A stretch of DNA of 23,831 bases from a virus, in the IMG/VR virus record IMGVR_UViG_3300043408_000064, positions 1 through 23,831 of that record, one strand, 5' to 3'. Below the pieces are notes generated by a model. That model saw only the letters and a program-made list of their open reading frames with translations, searched no databases and was not told the origin of the DNA. Shown here piece by piece: positions 6,493-13,047 of this stretch. Both the position numbers and the translations under genes were made by a program. Numbering within the stretch: position 1 is the stretch's first letter; every line of letters starts with the position of its first letter.

Positions 6493-6533
6493 GACTATCA
6501 AAGACTAACCCGCAAACTGCAAACCCTGAATCT

Positions 6534-6755
6534 ATGCGATCTAATTCGAATCGACTGCGACCACACACCCGCAGGCTTTTCACCCGATTACCCGATATAG
6601 AACATGCTGCGAACTGCACATGTGACCCGGATGCAACCGGTTGTTGTTCGTGCGGGTTTAATGAATGCGGTTGTGCGTACTGCAGCGATTGCAACGCTTG
6701 CGACTGGTGCAGGGATCAATTCTTTGCAGAACACCCGGAGCGTCCAAACGCGTGA
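6534..6755 (+). CDS. Cysteine-rich small protein
   Basis: 73 residues from ATG 6534. After a basic start it has 11 cysteines between residues 28 and 59 (positions 28, 30, 37, 38, 40, 45, 47, 50, 53, 56, 59), including CAYCSDC and CDWC, spaced like a cluster of zinc-binding knuckles. There is no clear Shine-Dalgarno sequence, so the start is uncertain. It likely binds metal; no named domain is recognised. Confidence 0.6.
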   Translation: MRSNSNRLRPHTRRLFTRLPDIEHAANCTCDPDATGCCSCGFNECGCAYCSDCNACDWCRDQFFAEHPERPNA

Positions 6756-6764
6756 CAACGCAAC

Positions 6765-6796
6765 TCGTTACTAAAGCACTCCGTTACTCCGTCACA
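6765..6796 (+). repeat. Tandem 16-base iteron-like repeat, locus 2
   Basis: TCGTTACTAAAGCACT (6765-6780) and CCGTTACTCCGTCACA (6781-6796) repeat the unit seen at 6461-6492 with substitutions, again in the gap after a stop codon. Confidence 0.5.
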
Positions 6797-6817
6797 GACA
6801 CGTCCGGTCGTCTGACC

Positions 6818-6851
6818 TAGACTAGCCCCTACGCACAACCTGCTAGGGGCT
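6818..6851 (+). promoter_or_regulatory. TAGACT box and hairpin covering the 6855 ribosome site
   Basis: A -10-like TAGACT lies at 6818-6823, but no good -35 is visible. AGCCCCT (6824-6830) pairs with AGGGGCT (6845-6851). The second arm contains AGGGG, the only Shine-Dalgarno candidate for the ATG at 6855, so folding would hide it. Confidence 0.4.
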
Positions 6852-6854
6852 TTC

Positions 6855-7094
6855 ATGCTTTCTGGTCTTTGTATCGAGACACTGGATCTTGCCTATCGCA
6901 TCGATTCACTACGGGATGCCCTGGCAGGTGTCCCCATAGATCGACGACGTACCCTATCCTATGCTCGGGCTACGCTAGCGCTTGATCGGGCTGAATCAGC
7001 AGCAGGAACAGGCGACAGGGTCACAGGGCTTGAGGCACTAGCTAAGGCGAAGGAAGCTGTACGGGTTGCTCTAGTGCTGGCACGGATCGGTTAG
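6855..7094 (+). CDS. Hypothetical helical protein, 79 residues
   Basis: ATG 6855 with AGGGG five bases upstream inside a hairpin arm. The product is almost entirely helical and Ala/Leu/Arg-rich (SYARATLALDRAESAAG, LEALAKAKEAVRVALVL), without Cys-rich or catalytic motifs. Its stop (7092-7094) is two bases before the parS palindrome. It has no visible similarity to ParA or ParB. Function unknown. Confidence 0.65.
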   Translation: MLSGLCIETLDLAYRIDSLRDALAGVPIDRRRTLSYARATLALDRAESAAGTGDRVTGLEALAKAKEAVRVALVLARIG

Positions 7095-7096
7095 GC

Positions 7097-7112
7097 TGTT
7101 TCACGTGAAACA
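7097..7112. promoter_or_regulatory. parS centromere site (ParB binding site)
   Basis: TGTTTCACGTGAAACA is a perfect 16-base palindrome identical to the canonical parS of bacterial chromosomes (core GTTTCACGTGAAAC), where ParB dimers load and slide using CTP. A perfect match by chance in a window this size is very improbable. No ParA or ParB gene is visible here, so the site could recruit host ParB or a ParB encoded elsewhere on the genome. Confidence 0.9.
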
Positions 7113-7145
7113 CTCAAGTTTCCCGGGCGGATTGCCCTAGGGTTT

Positions 7146-7163
7146 ATCCCTAGTCTTAGGGAT
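7146..7163. repeat. Hairpin downstream of parS
   Basis: ATCCCTA (7146-7152), loop GTCT, TAGGGAT (7157-7163), 7 bp perfect. It is preceded by another palindromic CCCTAGGG. No U tract follows, so it is not a typical terminator. Confidence 0.45.
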
Positions 7164-7184
7164 AGGGTTGTCCGTGTTTCTAGC

Positions 7185-7214
7185 TTGTCAGGTGCGTGGG
7201 GTTGATGCTAGACT
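7185..7214 (+). promoter_or_regulatory. Sigma70-like promoter
   Basis: TTGTCA (7185-7190), an 18-base spacer, TAGACT (7209-7214). It lies about 40 bases before the ATG at 7252. The -10 is the same as at 511 and 1165. Confidence 0.5.
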
Positions 7215-7251
7215 AGCGTCATCGATTCAACGAACCAAACGGATACGCACC

Positions 7252-7413
7252 ATGACCCGATCTGAATATGCCGCGAATGTGGCCCTGGCCACCAAGGGTG
7301 AAGCCAACGACTGGACCCGTGTCCTCGGTCCGTCCAAGGGCAAGACCCGGGTTATCCGGGCTAAGCGCCCGGGTGTCATCGTTCGGATTGTCCGGGCTGT
7401 GCTGGGTCGGTAA
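7252..7413 (+). CDS. Small basic hypothetical protein
   Basis: 53 residues from ATG 7252; the in-frame opening at 7168 would start inside the promoter region and is not favoured. The ribosome site is poor. The first half is neutral (MTRSEYAANVALATKGEAND), the second strongly basic (KGKTRVIRAKRPGVIVRIVR), which suggests nucleic acid or membrane surface contact. No domain is recognised. Confidence 0.55.
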   Translation: MTRSEYAANVALATKGEANDWTRVLGPSKGKTRVIRAKRPGVIVRIVRAVLGR

Positions 7414-7450
7414 GACTGGTTAGGTTAAGCGAAAGTTAAAGGGAAGAACC

Positions 7451-7774
7451 GTGGCATATAACCTCAAGATCGAACTCTATAAGGACGCCCGCAAAAACGC
7501 GGGTTCGGGCTGGACGGTGGCGGGTATGGTGCAATTTGCCTTCGATACGTCGGCAAGCCCGGCCGTGGCCCTTGTCCAATTGCAATGGTTTGTCATCGAT
7601 GCACAACGCAGCGCCGCAGATCACGCAGTTAACATGAGTACGGATTGGTCCGACCGGTTCGGGGCTGATGTTCGTCTGAAGGTTTGGCAGAAGCGCGCAG
7701 CCCGACACTATGCCATCGCACGGGATATGCTGGACATCCTGGCGGAATTGGAGGCGGAACTCCGGGGAGAATAA
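7451..7774 (+). CDS. Hypothetical protein, 107 residues
   Basis: GTG 7451 with AAGGGAAG upstream. The N-terminal half is beta-like (LKIELYK, WTVAGMVQFAF) with a short hydrophobic patch, and the C-terminal half is helical and charged (RLKVWQKRAARHYAIAR, DILAELEAELRGE). No family is recognised. It is the last gene of the GC-richer block and is followed by a strong terminator. Confidence 0.7.
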   Translation: MAYNLKIELYKDARKNAGSGWTVAGMVQFAFDTSASPAVALVQLQWFVIDAQRSAADHAVNMSTDWSDRFGADVRLKVWQKRAARHYAIARDMLDILAELEAELRGE

Positions 7775-7795
7775 ACCCCATAGAATCAACAACAT

Positions 7796-7827
7796 AGGAC
7801 CGGGCGGGTAACTCCCTCGGTCCTTTG
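7796..7827 (+). terminator. Rho-independent terminator
   Basis: AGGACCG (7796-7802) pairs with CGGTCCT (7818-7824), with an inner GGG/CCC helix, followed by TTTGTC. It ends the rightward block 4291-7774. Confidence 0.75.
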
Positions 7828-8128
7828 TCATGGGCACATTCAGTATACTGAATGACTCCCCGGGCCTTTCTTTTCGGCTCTATCGGCAGAAAAACGCATA
7901 AATGGGGACAGACCAAACGGGCAGATATTTCAGGATTGCACCAAAATGGGGCGGGGAGTACGACGGGACTTATCAAGCCACCCTTCCATTACGCTTGCAC
8001 AAATGCTAAATCACCGTAGTTATCTCGGTATCAACCCCGTATCTACCTGCAAAACAGCGTTGTTTTCCTTGTTAATCACTATCCGAATGACCCAAAGTAC
8101 GTATATTTTGGATATTTGGGCGTATTTC

Positions 8129-8276
8129 AGGGCGGATTACACCAGTAATCTGACGACATTTGGGCGATATTACTTGACAAATACGAAATAGTATGTTATA
8201 TGCTCGATATTTGCTTGATATTTAAGTAGAATAGGGGTGGATTACTATTAGGGTGGATTACACCAGTAATCTGACG
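8129..8276. repeat. 27-base palindromic direct repeats flanking a promoter
   Basis: Copies at 8129-8155 and 8250-8276 differ at one base. Each contains the inverted repeat GATTAC-ACCA-GTAATC, typical of an operator for a dimeric regulator. A partial copy (GGGGTGGATTAC) lies at 8234-8245. Confidence 0.65.
8174..8202 (+). promoter_or_regulatory. Sigma70-like promoter between the repeats
   Basis: TTGACA (8174-8179), 17 bases, TATATG (8197-8202). The -35 is a perfect consensus. No + strand gene follows within 300 bases, so the transcript would be noncoding or antisense to the protease gene; it may be tightly controlled by the flanking palindromes. Confidence 0.45.
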
Positions 8277-8370
8277 CTACTAGGGGCGGTACACCCTCTG
8301 GACACCCAAAGGATGAACCTCAGAGCACCAACGTCTATGCGGCAATCTCAAGGTGATATTCCTTGAGCAC

Positions 8371-8394
8371 AAAAAGCTCTTCGTCAAACGAAGA
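8371..8394 (-). terminator. Second leftward terminator
   Basis: TCTTCGT (8378-8384) pairs with ACGAAGA (8388-8394); read on the minus strand it is followed by GCTTTTTGTG. It backs up the terminator at 8398-8432. Confidence 0.5.
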
Positions 8395-8397
8395 AAA

Positions 8398-8432
8398 GCA
8401 AAAAGACCCAGGGCGGTTAAGCCGAGGGTCTT
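8398..8432 (-). terminator. Leftward rho-independent terminator
   Basis: AAGACCC (8403-8409) and GGGTCTT (8426-8432) form the stem with an inner CGG/CCG helix; on the minus strand it is followed by TTTTTG. It ends the leftward genes that finish at 8501. Confidence 0.75.
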
Positions 8433-8500
8433 CTAAAGTCTTACCTATTTTGTATCGGTCCTATTAAGGACTAGCGGTTAGTCCGCTCAAGGACTATGTA

Positions 8501-9193
8501 TCAGTCCGACAGACCAACCTTCATTACTTCATCCGTATCGTCAGCGTCAGCATCCTTAGACGACTCTGCATCCAGAAGTGCCGACAGTCCCTGATTCGCA
8601 ATATCCTTGAAGTACTCCTCGCGCTTCAGCAGACGATCTTGGATCTGTTCAGCATCGAAGTACATATCACGACCTTCTAGGACAGCATCAATCTCTGCAT
8701 CCGTAAGGAACCCTTGGTATGTCTCTCGGATGAACGTGGAGAGGTGCTGGGTATTGAACTGCACAGCACTGTAAACTTCGCTCTGTTTACCAACGTGACC
8801 GTAACTGGCGCAATGCACCATCATGTAGGCTTCTGGTAGAACCTGAACGTTGGGCGCTCGTAGGGCGATCATGCTACCTGCGCTGGTGCAGTTACCGGCA
8901 ATCGTCACAAGGACTTCACCCCTACAAGCATCCATGGCTCCACAGATCACCGTAGCACTATCCATCAGACCACCAGCGGTATTCATGACGAATTCAATGC
9001 TGTCTTGTTCTTGCATACTACGCATGAACTGCAAGAGATTGCGGTAGTACGAAGGTTGCAGGATGTCTTCATCGAAGTAGACAGTAGCTGATTGAGCAGT
9101 CTTTTCTTCTACAAAGAACTCAATTGACTTCGGTTGAACCTCGGTATCTACTTGGATATTTGCCTTAGAGGGAAGCTGGTTGTATCGCTTCAT
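8501..9193 (-). CDS. ClpP-like serine protease
   Basis: 230 residues from ATG 9193, chosen because GAAAGGACA lies just upstream; a 270-codon opening from 9313 overlaps the PhoH gene. ClpP-family landmarks in order: NTAGG (about 71-75, oxyanion glycines), the nucleophile in GNCTSAGSM (Ser104), MMVHCASYG (His127) and EGRDMYFDA (Asp176), so the Ser-His-Asp triad is complete. The last ~25 residues are an acidic low-complexity tail. In phages, proteases of this family often mature capsids and sit beside portal and capsid genes; here it is beside PhoH on the opposite strand from the structural genes, which favours a regulatory or host-directed role, though maturation is not excluded. Confidence 0.85.
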   Translation of the reverse strand: MKRYNQLPSKANIQVDTEVQPKSIEFFVEEKTAQSATVYFDEDILQPSYYRNLLQFMRSMQEQDSIEFVMNTAGGLMDSATVICGAMDACRGEVLVTIAGNCTSAGSMIALRAPNVQVLPEAYMMVHCASYGHVGKQSEVYSAVQFNTQHLSTFIRETYQGFLTDAEIDAVLEGRDMYFDAEQIQDRLLKREEYFKDIANQGLSALLDAESSKDADADDTDEVMKVGLSD

Positions 9194-9281
9194 ACTTGTC
9201 CTTTCTGTTGTGTATAAGGTCTTCACCTGTACGTGCATGCGAGCAAGCGAAGACTCGTCTGAGCGCTGAGGGATTACGAGT

Positions 9282-10031
9282 TCACGAGTAAGCCCGGATA
9301 ACAGACTTAACAAGCTCAGAACGCATCACGTCTTCAACCTCGAACTCATGATAGACAATGCTGTCATACTTGCTTTCCCAACCGTAAGGACCATCAACAA
9401 AGAATCGAGGAACAGCATCCAGCAGGGCATTACGACCCTTGCTATCAACGTATAGCTGCGTATTGTCACCCAGGACGACAACCTTAGAGTTGATACCCGT
9501 GCGTTCAAGCAGTAGCTTCAGGATCAGCGGAGGAAGCTGTTGCGCTTCATCGATACAGATCAGGGAGTTATCAAAGGTAGCACCCAGAGCAAAGTTAGGG
9601 ATCTTGAAGTGAATCCGATGACCAAGATCCGTCTCAACCTTACCCTTGCTGAGTAGTTGTTCAAGTAGAGCCTTGGCGCTGGCAAAGTGCGGTTCTAGCT
9701 TCTGTTCAGCACCATCGGGTAGGAAACCAATCCGATCCATACCCGCTTCAACAGGAGTACGAATAAAGATGATCTGCTTGGTGCTGTCCTTGAGGTATTC
9801 CTGAACGTACGTATACAGCACAGAAAGACTCTTACCAGTTCCAGCAGGACCGACACAGAAGGTAAGGTCGTTATTCAGGATCTTGCGACGGAGGGTATCT
9901 TGGGATTCCGTCAAGGTGAAACGATTGATACCGTTCTGTTGTTGCCAAGAGATGCGCTTCGGGGTATCGAGAATAGCTTTACCTTGGGTTTCCTTGAAGG
10001 AACGACGGGTGCTGCTCTTATTACGCTTCAT
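9282..10031 (-). CDS. phoH: PhoH-like P-loop ATPase
   Basis: 249 residues from ATG 10031 with GAAAGGA upstream. Walker A is GPAGTGKS at residues 61-68 and Walker B with following Gln is ICIDEAQQ at about 158-165; the conserved RTPVEAG (91-97) and LGDNTQ further on match PhoH, a superfamily 1 helicase-like ATPase domain. PhoH homologs are common in large phages; suggested roles are in RNA or nucleotide metabolism under phosphate stress, but the phage function is not settled. The stop lies about 90 bases before the protease start, so the two are probably co-transcribed leftwards. Confidence 0.93.
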   Translation of the reverse strand: MKRNKSSTRRSFKETQGKAILDTPKRISWQQQNGINRFTLTESQDTLRRKILNNDLTFCVGPAGTGKSLSVLYTYVQEYLKDSTKQIIFIRTPVEAGMDRIGFLPDGAEQKLEPHFASAKALLEQLLSKGKVETDLGHRIHFKIPNFALGATFDNSLICIDEAQQLPPLILKLLLERTGINSKVVVLGDNTQLYVDSKGRNALLDAVPRFFVDGPYGWESKYDSIVYHEFEVEDVMRSELVKSVIRAYS

Positions 10032-10060
10032 ATAGATCCTTTCTAGATGCAGGAAAAGAC

Positions 10061-10084
10061 AGCCTACTTGGTATTAGGTAGGCT
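10061..10084 (-). terminator. Leftward terminator before phoH
   Basis: AGCCTAC (10061-10067) pairs with GTAGGCT (10078-10084); on the minus strand it is followed by GTCTTTTCC. It separates the small genes from phoH and the protease, so phoH may have its own promoter or depend on read-through. Confidence 0.6.
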
Positions 10085-10096
10085 TAGGAGAGAAGG

Positions 10097-10282
10097 TTAC
10101 TTGACTTCTTCAATGACGAGTCGACGTTCAGACCAGATGTAATGCTCCATCAAGGTACAAGGAGCGGTAAGGTAAACAGCAATATCAGAACGAACCCATT
10201 GACCGTCAATCAGGTCTTCTAGGAATACACGAACTTTGTGTTCTGTAGTATCCGCGTTCTCGATTCGGACTTTCTTAGTCAT
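10097..10282 (-). CDS. Small hypothetical protein, 61 residues
   Basis: ATG 10282 with AAAGG upstream; the 88-codon opening from 10363 overlaps the preceding gene and is not used. The product is beta-rich (HKVRVFLEDL, SDIAVYL, ERRLVIEEV) with charged ends. It starts 13 bases after the preceding stop, so it belongs to the same operon. Function unknown. Confidence 0.7.
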   Translation of the reverse strand: MTKKVRIENADTTEHKVRVFLEDLIDGQWVRSDIAVYLTAPCTLMEHYIWSERRLVIEEVK

Positions 10283-10295
10283 ACCTTTGATTCCT

Positions 10296-10553
10296 TTATT
10301 CGGTCTTACTACGGGTCTTCTTAGCTGCGACGACAGTTGCATTGGCAACAGGGACTTCATCAATGGTCTTCGGCTTCGGCTTCAGCATCCGACTGACGTA
10401 GATCAGACCGATTCGTTGGGGGAAACCTTCATTAGTCTCGAAATCAAACTCGTATCCTTCTTGGATCAGGGTCTGGGATTCTTTCAGGAAGTCATACAGA
10501 CTATTACCTTCGATGACTTTGATTTGATGCGTATCGTTTTCTAGGGTGTACAA
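10296..10553 (-). CDS. Small hypothetical protein, 85 residues
   Basis: TTG 10553 with AAGGAGAA upstream. The middle contains SLYDFLKESQTLIQEGYEF, followed by a strand pair and then a Lys/Pro-rich and Ala/Val-rich tail (KPKPKT ... KKTRSKTE), probably disordered and basic. Weakly reminiscent of the neighbouring array proteins (xxDFxxxx near the start) but too different to call a paralog. Function unknown. Confidence 0.7.
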   Translation of the reverse strand: MYTLENDTHQIKVIEGNSLYDFLKESQTLIQEGYEFDFETNEGFPQRIGLIYVSRMLKPKPKTIDEVPVANATVVAAKKTRSKTE

Positions 10554-10614
10554 GGGTTCTCCTTCTTGGTTTAGGGTGTTGTGGGTTGTATAGGACCGAT
10601 TCTACGTCAGGGCG

Positions 10615-11013
10615 TCAATACATCAAGAAGTAAACAGTCTTCAGACGATGTTCTGTATAAGCACCTTGCTCACCAACGTACTCTTCGATACAGAAAGGGT
10701 TGAGAGTACGCAGCGAATAGCTACCAGTAGGGAAGATCGGAAGACCCTTCAGACTACTAGGGTTGACGTATACCAGAACGTCATCACCAGCGTCAAGTCT
10801 ACCTGTACGATCCTTCTCAAAGACGAAGTGTCCTGCTTCGGAATACTTGTATAGAACGTACTGATCTGACTCGTTATTCAGGAAGTATTCTGTTTTGTTA
10901 CAAGACTTGGTAATAGGAGCAGTTTGCATATAACCTTCATTGCGGTATTCGTCATCGTGCTCTGTGTACGCTGTACGCTCTGTGTACTGTGTACGCTTTG
11001 TATAAGAACTCAA
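10615..11013 (-). CDS. Hypothetical protein with array-like C-terminus
   Basis: 132 residues from TTG 11013, with GAAAGGAA upstream. The N-terminus repeats Tyr-Thr-x-Arg/His units (YTKRTQYTERTAYTEH). The C-terminal ~90 residues resemble the paralogs at 11151-13353: hydrophobic strands (VLYKYSEAGHFVFEKD), a central LVYVNPSSL, and a closing SYSLRTLNPFCIEEYV comparable to the VYPLSELDPFFVTV of its neighbour. A dispersed repeat (11110-11138) lies upstream in promoter position. Function unknown. Confidence 0.75.
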   Translation of the reverse strand: MSSYTKRTQYTERTAYTEHDDEYRNEGYMQTAPITKSCNKTEYFLNNESDQYVLYKYSEAGHFVFEKDRTGRLDAGDDVLVYVNPSSLKGLPIFPTGSYSLRTLNPFCIEEYVGEQGAYTEHRLKTVYFLMY

Positions 11014-11109
11014 GATATTCCTTTCTTTGATGTTGTGTATGCCTCTAGGAAGCCTTAGAACCGTCTAGGATTGATTCAGAAGCTCTCAGGCTACTTGGGT
11101 ATACCTAGA

Positions 11110-11138
11110 CTAAACAAAGTGATTACAGGTCGTTTAAA
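11110..11138 (-). repeat. Copy of the TTTAAAC-TTTGTTTAG repeat
   Basis: On the minus strand it reads TTTAAACGACCTGTAATCAC, then TTTGTTTAG, followed by a TATACC about 8 bases on. It matches the copies at 14948-15008 and 16208-16270 at most positions. It sits in the gap upstream of the 10615-11013 gene and points towards it. Confidence 0.6.
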
Positions 11139-11150
11139 GCCTCTGCTGTC

Positions 11151-11417
11151 TCAAGGATAATACGCCTGAACTTCTGTTCCTTCTTGAACGGTGACGAAGA
11201 ACGGATCTAGTTCCGACAACGGATACACCCGACCTGCAACAAGCGGCATATTTTCAAAACCCCAATGTTTACAAACAAGTTGGATACTTCGGGTTTCAGA
11301 ACCAGAATCAGTCTTGTCAAAACGATACTCGTCAAATATGAAGTCACCCTTGGCGTAATGCGAGAACACAAACCAAGTAGGTCCGTATTTTTCTACGAAA
11401 TCAGATAAACTTTTCAT
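11151..11417 (-). CDS. Array paralog 5, hypothetical
   Basis: 88 residues from ATG 11417; a 100-codon opening from 11453 would overlap the upstream gene by 53 bases, whereas this start aligns with the family start (SLSDFVEKYG). Pattern of the family: xxDFxxKY at the N-terminus, two aromatic strands, a central IQLV, and YPLSELDPFFVTV near the end. It overlaps the upstream gene by 17 bases. Acidic; no membrane or catalytic motif. Last of the tightly packed array genes, function unknown. Confidence 0.7.
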   Translation of the reverse strand: MKSLSDFVEKYGPTWFVFSHYAKGDFIFDEYRFDKTDSGSETRSIQLVCKHWGFENMPLVAGRVYPLSELDPFFVTVQEGTEVQAYYP

Positions 11418-11685
11418 CGATATTGTTCCCGTACTCCGCAACAAGCTGACCACCCATCCAGACTTCGATCTTGAATGCAGAAATCTCTTCTAGACTTACA
11501 TACTCTTCGGTATCCAAGTACTGAAAGCTGTTACCTAGACTCTCTAGATTACTGAAAAGGTAGATGTCTGAGTTCCTGGTGCTACCAGAGTACATGACTG
11601 TTTGTGTACTACAGTAGATCCGGTCGAACTGAAAATACAGGTCAACCCCTTCGTGCTGCGCTTTGAAGTCTTCGATGGTTTGCAT
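11401..11685 (-). CDS. Array paralog 4, hypothetical
   Basis: 94 residues from ATG 11685, which overlaps the stop of the upstream gene in TGATG; AAGGA precedes it. It starts QTIEDFKAQHEG and carries the family strands (LYFQFDRIY, VMYSG) with VSLEEISAFKIEVW near the end. The one-base overlap indicates translational coupling with paralog 3. Function unknown. Confidence 0.75.
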   Translation of the reverse strand: MQTIEDFKAQHEGVDLYFQFDRIYCSTQTVMYSGSTRNSDIYLFSNLESLGNSFQYLDTEEYVSLEEISAFKIEVWMGGQLVAEYGNNIDEKFI

Positions 11686-11966
11686 CAGTCCTTGTACTCC
11701 TCAATACCTTCATCGGTCCAAACCTTGATACGGATAATGTCATCTTGCAGTTCAGACAGGTGATACGACCAATCACAATCAATCAGAACACTGTGGATCT
11801 TGGTTTGCACTTCTGTGAAATAGGCAACATAACTATCGCTACCTTTTAGAAAAAGGGATTGTTGGTAAGTCAATACCTTGTTGTGCAGGTCGATGCGCTT
11901 CAACTCAAACGCTTCAACTTCCTCATCGTATTTATTCTTGAAATCAGCAATCGTACCCGTCAGCAT
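11685..11966 (-). CDS. Array paralog 3, hypothetical
   Basis: 93 residues from ATG 11966 with AAGGG upstream, two bases after the upstream stop. It starts LTGTIADFKNKYDEE, closely like GTIADFLRKYDLS of paralog 2, followed by FELKRIDLHNKVLTY and YHLSELQDDIIRIKVW. The conserved frame is IDL in the middle of the first strand and Y-x-L-S-x-L before the last strand. Function unknown. Confidence 0.75.
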   Translation of the reverse strand: MLTGTIADFKNKYDEEVEAFELKRIDLHNKVLTYQQSLFLKGSDSYVAYFTEVQTKIHSVLIDCDWSYHLSELQDDIIRIKVWTDEGIEEYKD

Positions 11967-11968
11967 AA

Positions 11969-12256
11969 TCAGTACCCTTCGTATTCAACAACATCAACAT
12001 GACTCGTCATATCGTTCCAATTACTAACAACGATCTTATCCGGTTTCAATACACAAAGACTCAACTTGGTATCTGGATATACATCATGTATCTCATGACT
12101 AATGCACTCGGGATCTATACGCACTTCGCAAACGTCTGACCCGAACACAGCTTTGAACACGATTACAGTTTCGATAAGGTCGATACTTGAAAACCAGAAG
12201 CACTTCTGATCTAGAGATAGATCGTATTTTCTAAGGAAATCAGCAATCGTGCCCAT
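11969..12256 (-). CDS. Array paralog 2, hypothetical
   Basis: 95 residues from ATG 12256, preceded by AGGAGG; the longer opening from 12295 would pass through that ribosome site. It starts GTIADFLRKYDLS, continues with CFWFSSIDLIETVIVF, and ends with KLSLCVLKPDKIVVSNW. It overlaps the upstream gene by 17 bases. Several Cys are present but not in metal-binding spacing. Function unknown. Confidence 0.75.
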   Translation of the reverse strand: MGTIADFLRKYDLSLDQKCFWFSSIDLIETVIVFKAVFGSDVCEVRIDPECISHEIHDVYPDTKLSLCVLKPDKIVVSNWNDMTSHVDVVEYEGY

Positions 12257-12653
12257 CAATATCCTCCTGTTCAATCTTGCATTCCTGAATACCACAAGCA
12301 GTATCCATCCGGTAGTAATTCAAGTCGCAGTACTTGTCAACCCATTGGCAAAGGAAGTCTTGTAGTTCTGTACTGGCTTCATCCGCCTTGCTGTCATCAA
12401 AGATACTAGCGATCCTACTGTACTCGTTATCCAGATCGTCTGCAATCGATTCGCTTACGAAATCGACAATCTCGTACATCTTGTTGAGACTATATCGAGA
12501 ACGCAGGATGTCACTCGCTTGCACCTTCTTGAATTCTGTTGTATAGAAAGTCTCTCCGACCTGACACCTACCTTCTTCGCAGAGGATATCGTAGATGGAA
12601 CCGAAGTCAAGATGCCAGTTCTCTTTGTCAGTACTAAAAGCGATTCGATTCAT
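12240..12653 (-). CDS. Hypothetical acidic protein, 137 residues
   Basis: ATG 12653 preceded by GGAGG. Unlike the array paralogs it is mostly helical and acidic in the middle (YEIVDFVSESIADDLDNEY, FDDSKADEASTELQDFL), with an aromatic N-terminus (WHLDFGSIYDILCEEG). It may be an unrelated gene set among the paralogs, or a very diverged member, since its first residues also give an LDFGSIYD strand. Function unknown. Confidence 0.7.
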   Translation of the reverse strand: MNRIAFSTDKENWHLDFGSIYDILCEEGRCQVGETFYTTEFKKVQASDILRSRYSLNKMYEIVDFVSESIADDLDNEYSRIASIFDDSKADEASTELQDFLCQWVDKYCDLNYYRMDTACGIQECKIEQEDIDGHDC

Positions 12654-12695
12654 CCGTACCTCCTATCGTTATACACAGCAACGTACTCACACCCT

Positions 12696-12983
12696 CTACA
12701 TACCGATTTCATTGATAGCGTCAATCCGATGAAACCTTGCTACGTTGTACGTGTACGGTTCAGGATGGATAGCATATCCAAAACCTTTTAGCCTTTCAAG
12801 GTGACACGTCAGTTCGATCTGTAGTTCGTCTTGCAAGGGTACAGCATTGACAAATACCAGCGTTTCTGTTTCACAGTCCAATTCAACGAACTTGAACTCT
12901 ATGTATCCGTAATCGCAGAAGAACTGATAGATGCTCTTTACGCAGACAGAAATGCTCTGTACGTGCGACATATCTATGTACAT
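12696..12983 (-). CDS. Array paralog 1b, diverged hypothetical
   Basis: 95 residues from ATG 12983 with AAGGAGG four bases upstream (short spacing; a second ATG at 12971 is possible). After about 15 extra residues it follows the family plan: SIYQFFCDYGYIEFKFVELD aligns with TIxDFxxxYxxxxxxxxxID, then LVFVNAV and a central strand. The C-terminus does not keep the YxLxxL motif clearly. Function unknown. Confidence 0.7.
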   Translation of the reverse strand: MYIDMSHVQSISVCVKSIYQFFCDYGYIEFKFVELDCETETLVFVNAVPLQDELQIELTCHLERLKGFGYAIHPEPYTYNVARFHRIDAINEIGM

Positions 12984-13047
12984 AGATCCTCCTTGTTAAC
13001 CTGTTTTGATGTTCCAAACATCGCTGAAATACTTCGTTTTAGATGTT

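Larger units (their letters stand above)
6045..6522 (+). repeat. 26-base direct repeat pair at 6045-6070 and 6497-6522
   Basis: ATCAAAGACTAACCCGCAAAC plus YGCAA occurs twice with one mismatch. In the first copy it contains the last codons and stop of the membrane-peptide gene (Ile-Lys-Asp-stop) and leads to the 6088 gene. In the second copy the same codons have no gene before them and lead to the 6534 gene. This looks like the scar of a past duplication and deletion. Confidence 0.6.
7838..8500. other. Gene-free regulatory region
   Basis: An 81-codon opening at 7946-8191 has no ribosome site and runs through repeats, so it is not called. The region holds two copies of a palindromic repeat, a promoter, several AT-rich gatattt-like words, a perfect 7-bp hairpin CTCAAGG/CCTTGAG at 8347-8367, and terminators for the leftward genes at 8371-8432. 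Confidence 0.55.

Noticed and set aside
7946-8191. 81-codon opening on + strand
   Set aside because: No ribosome site and it runs through direct repeats and a promoter.
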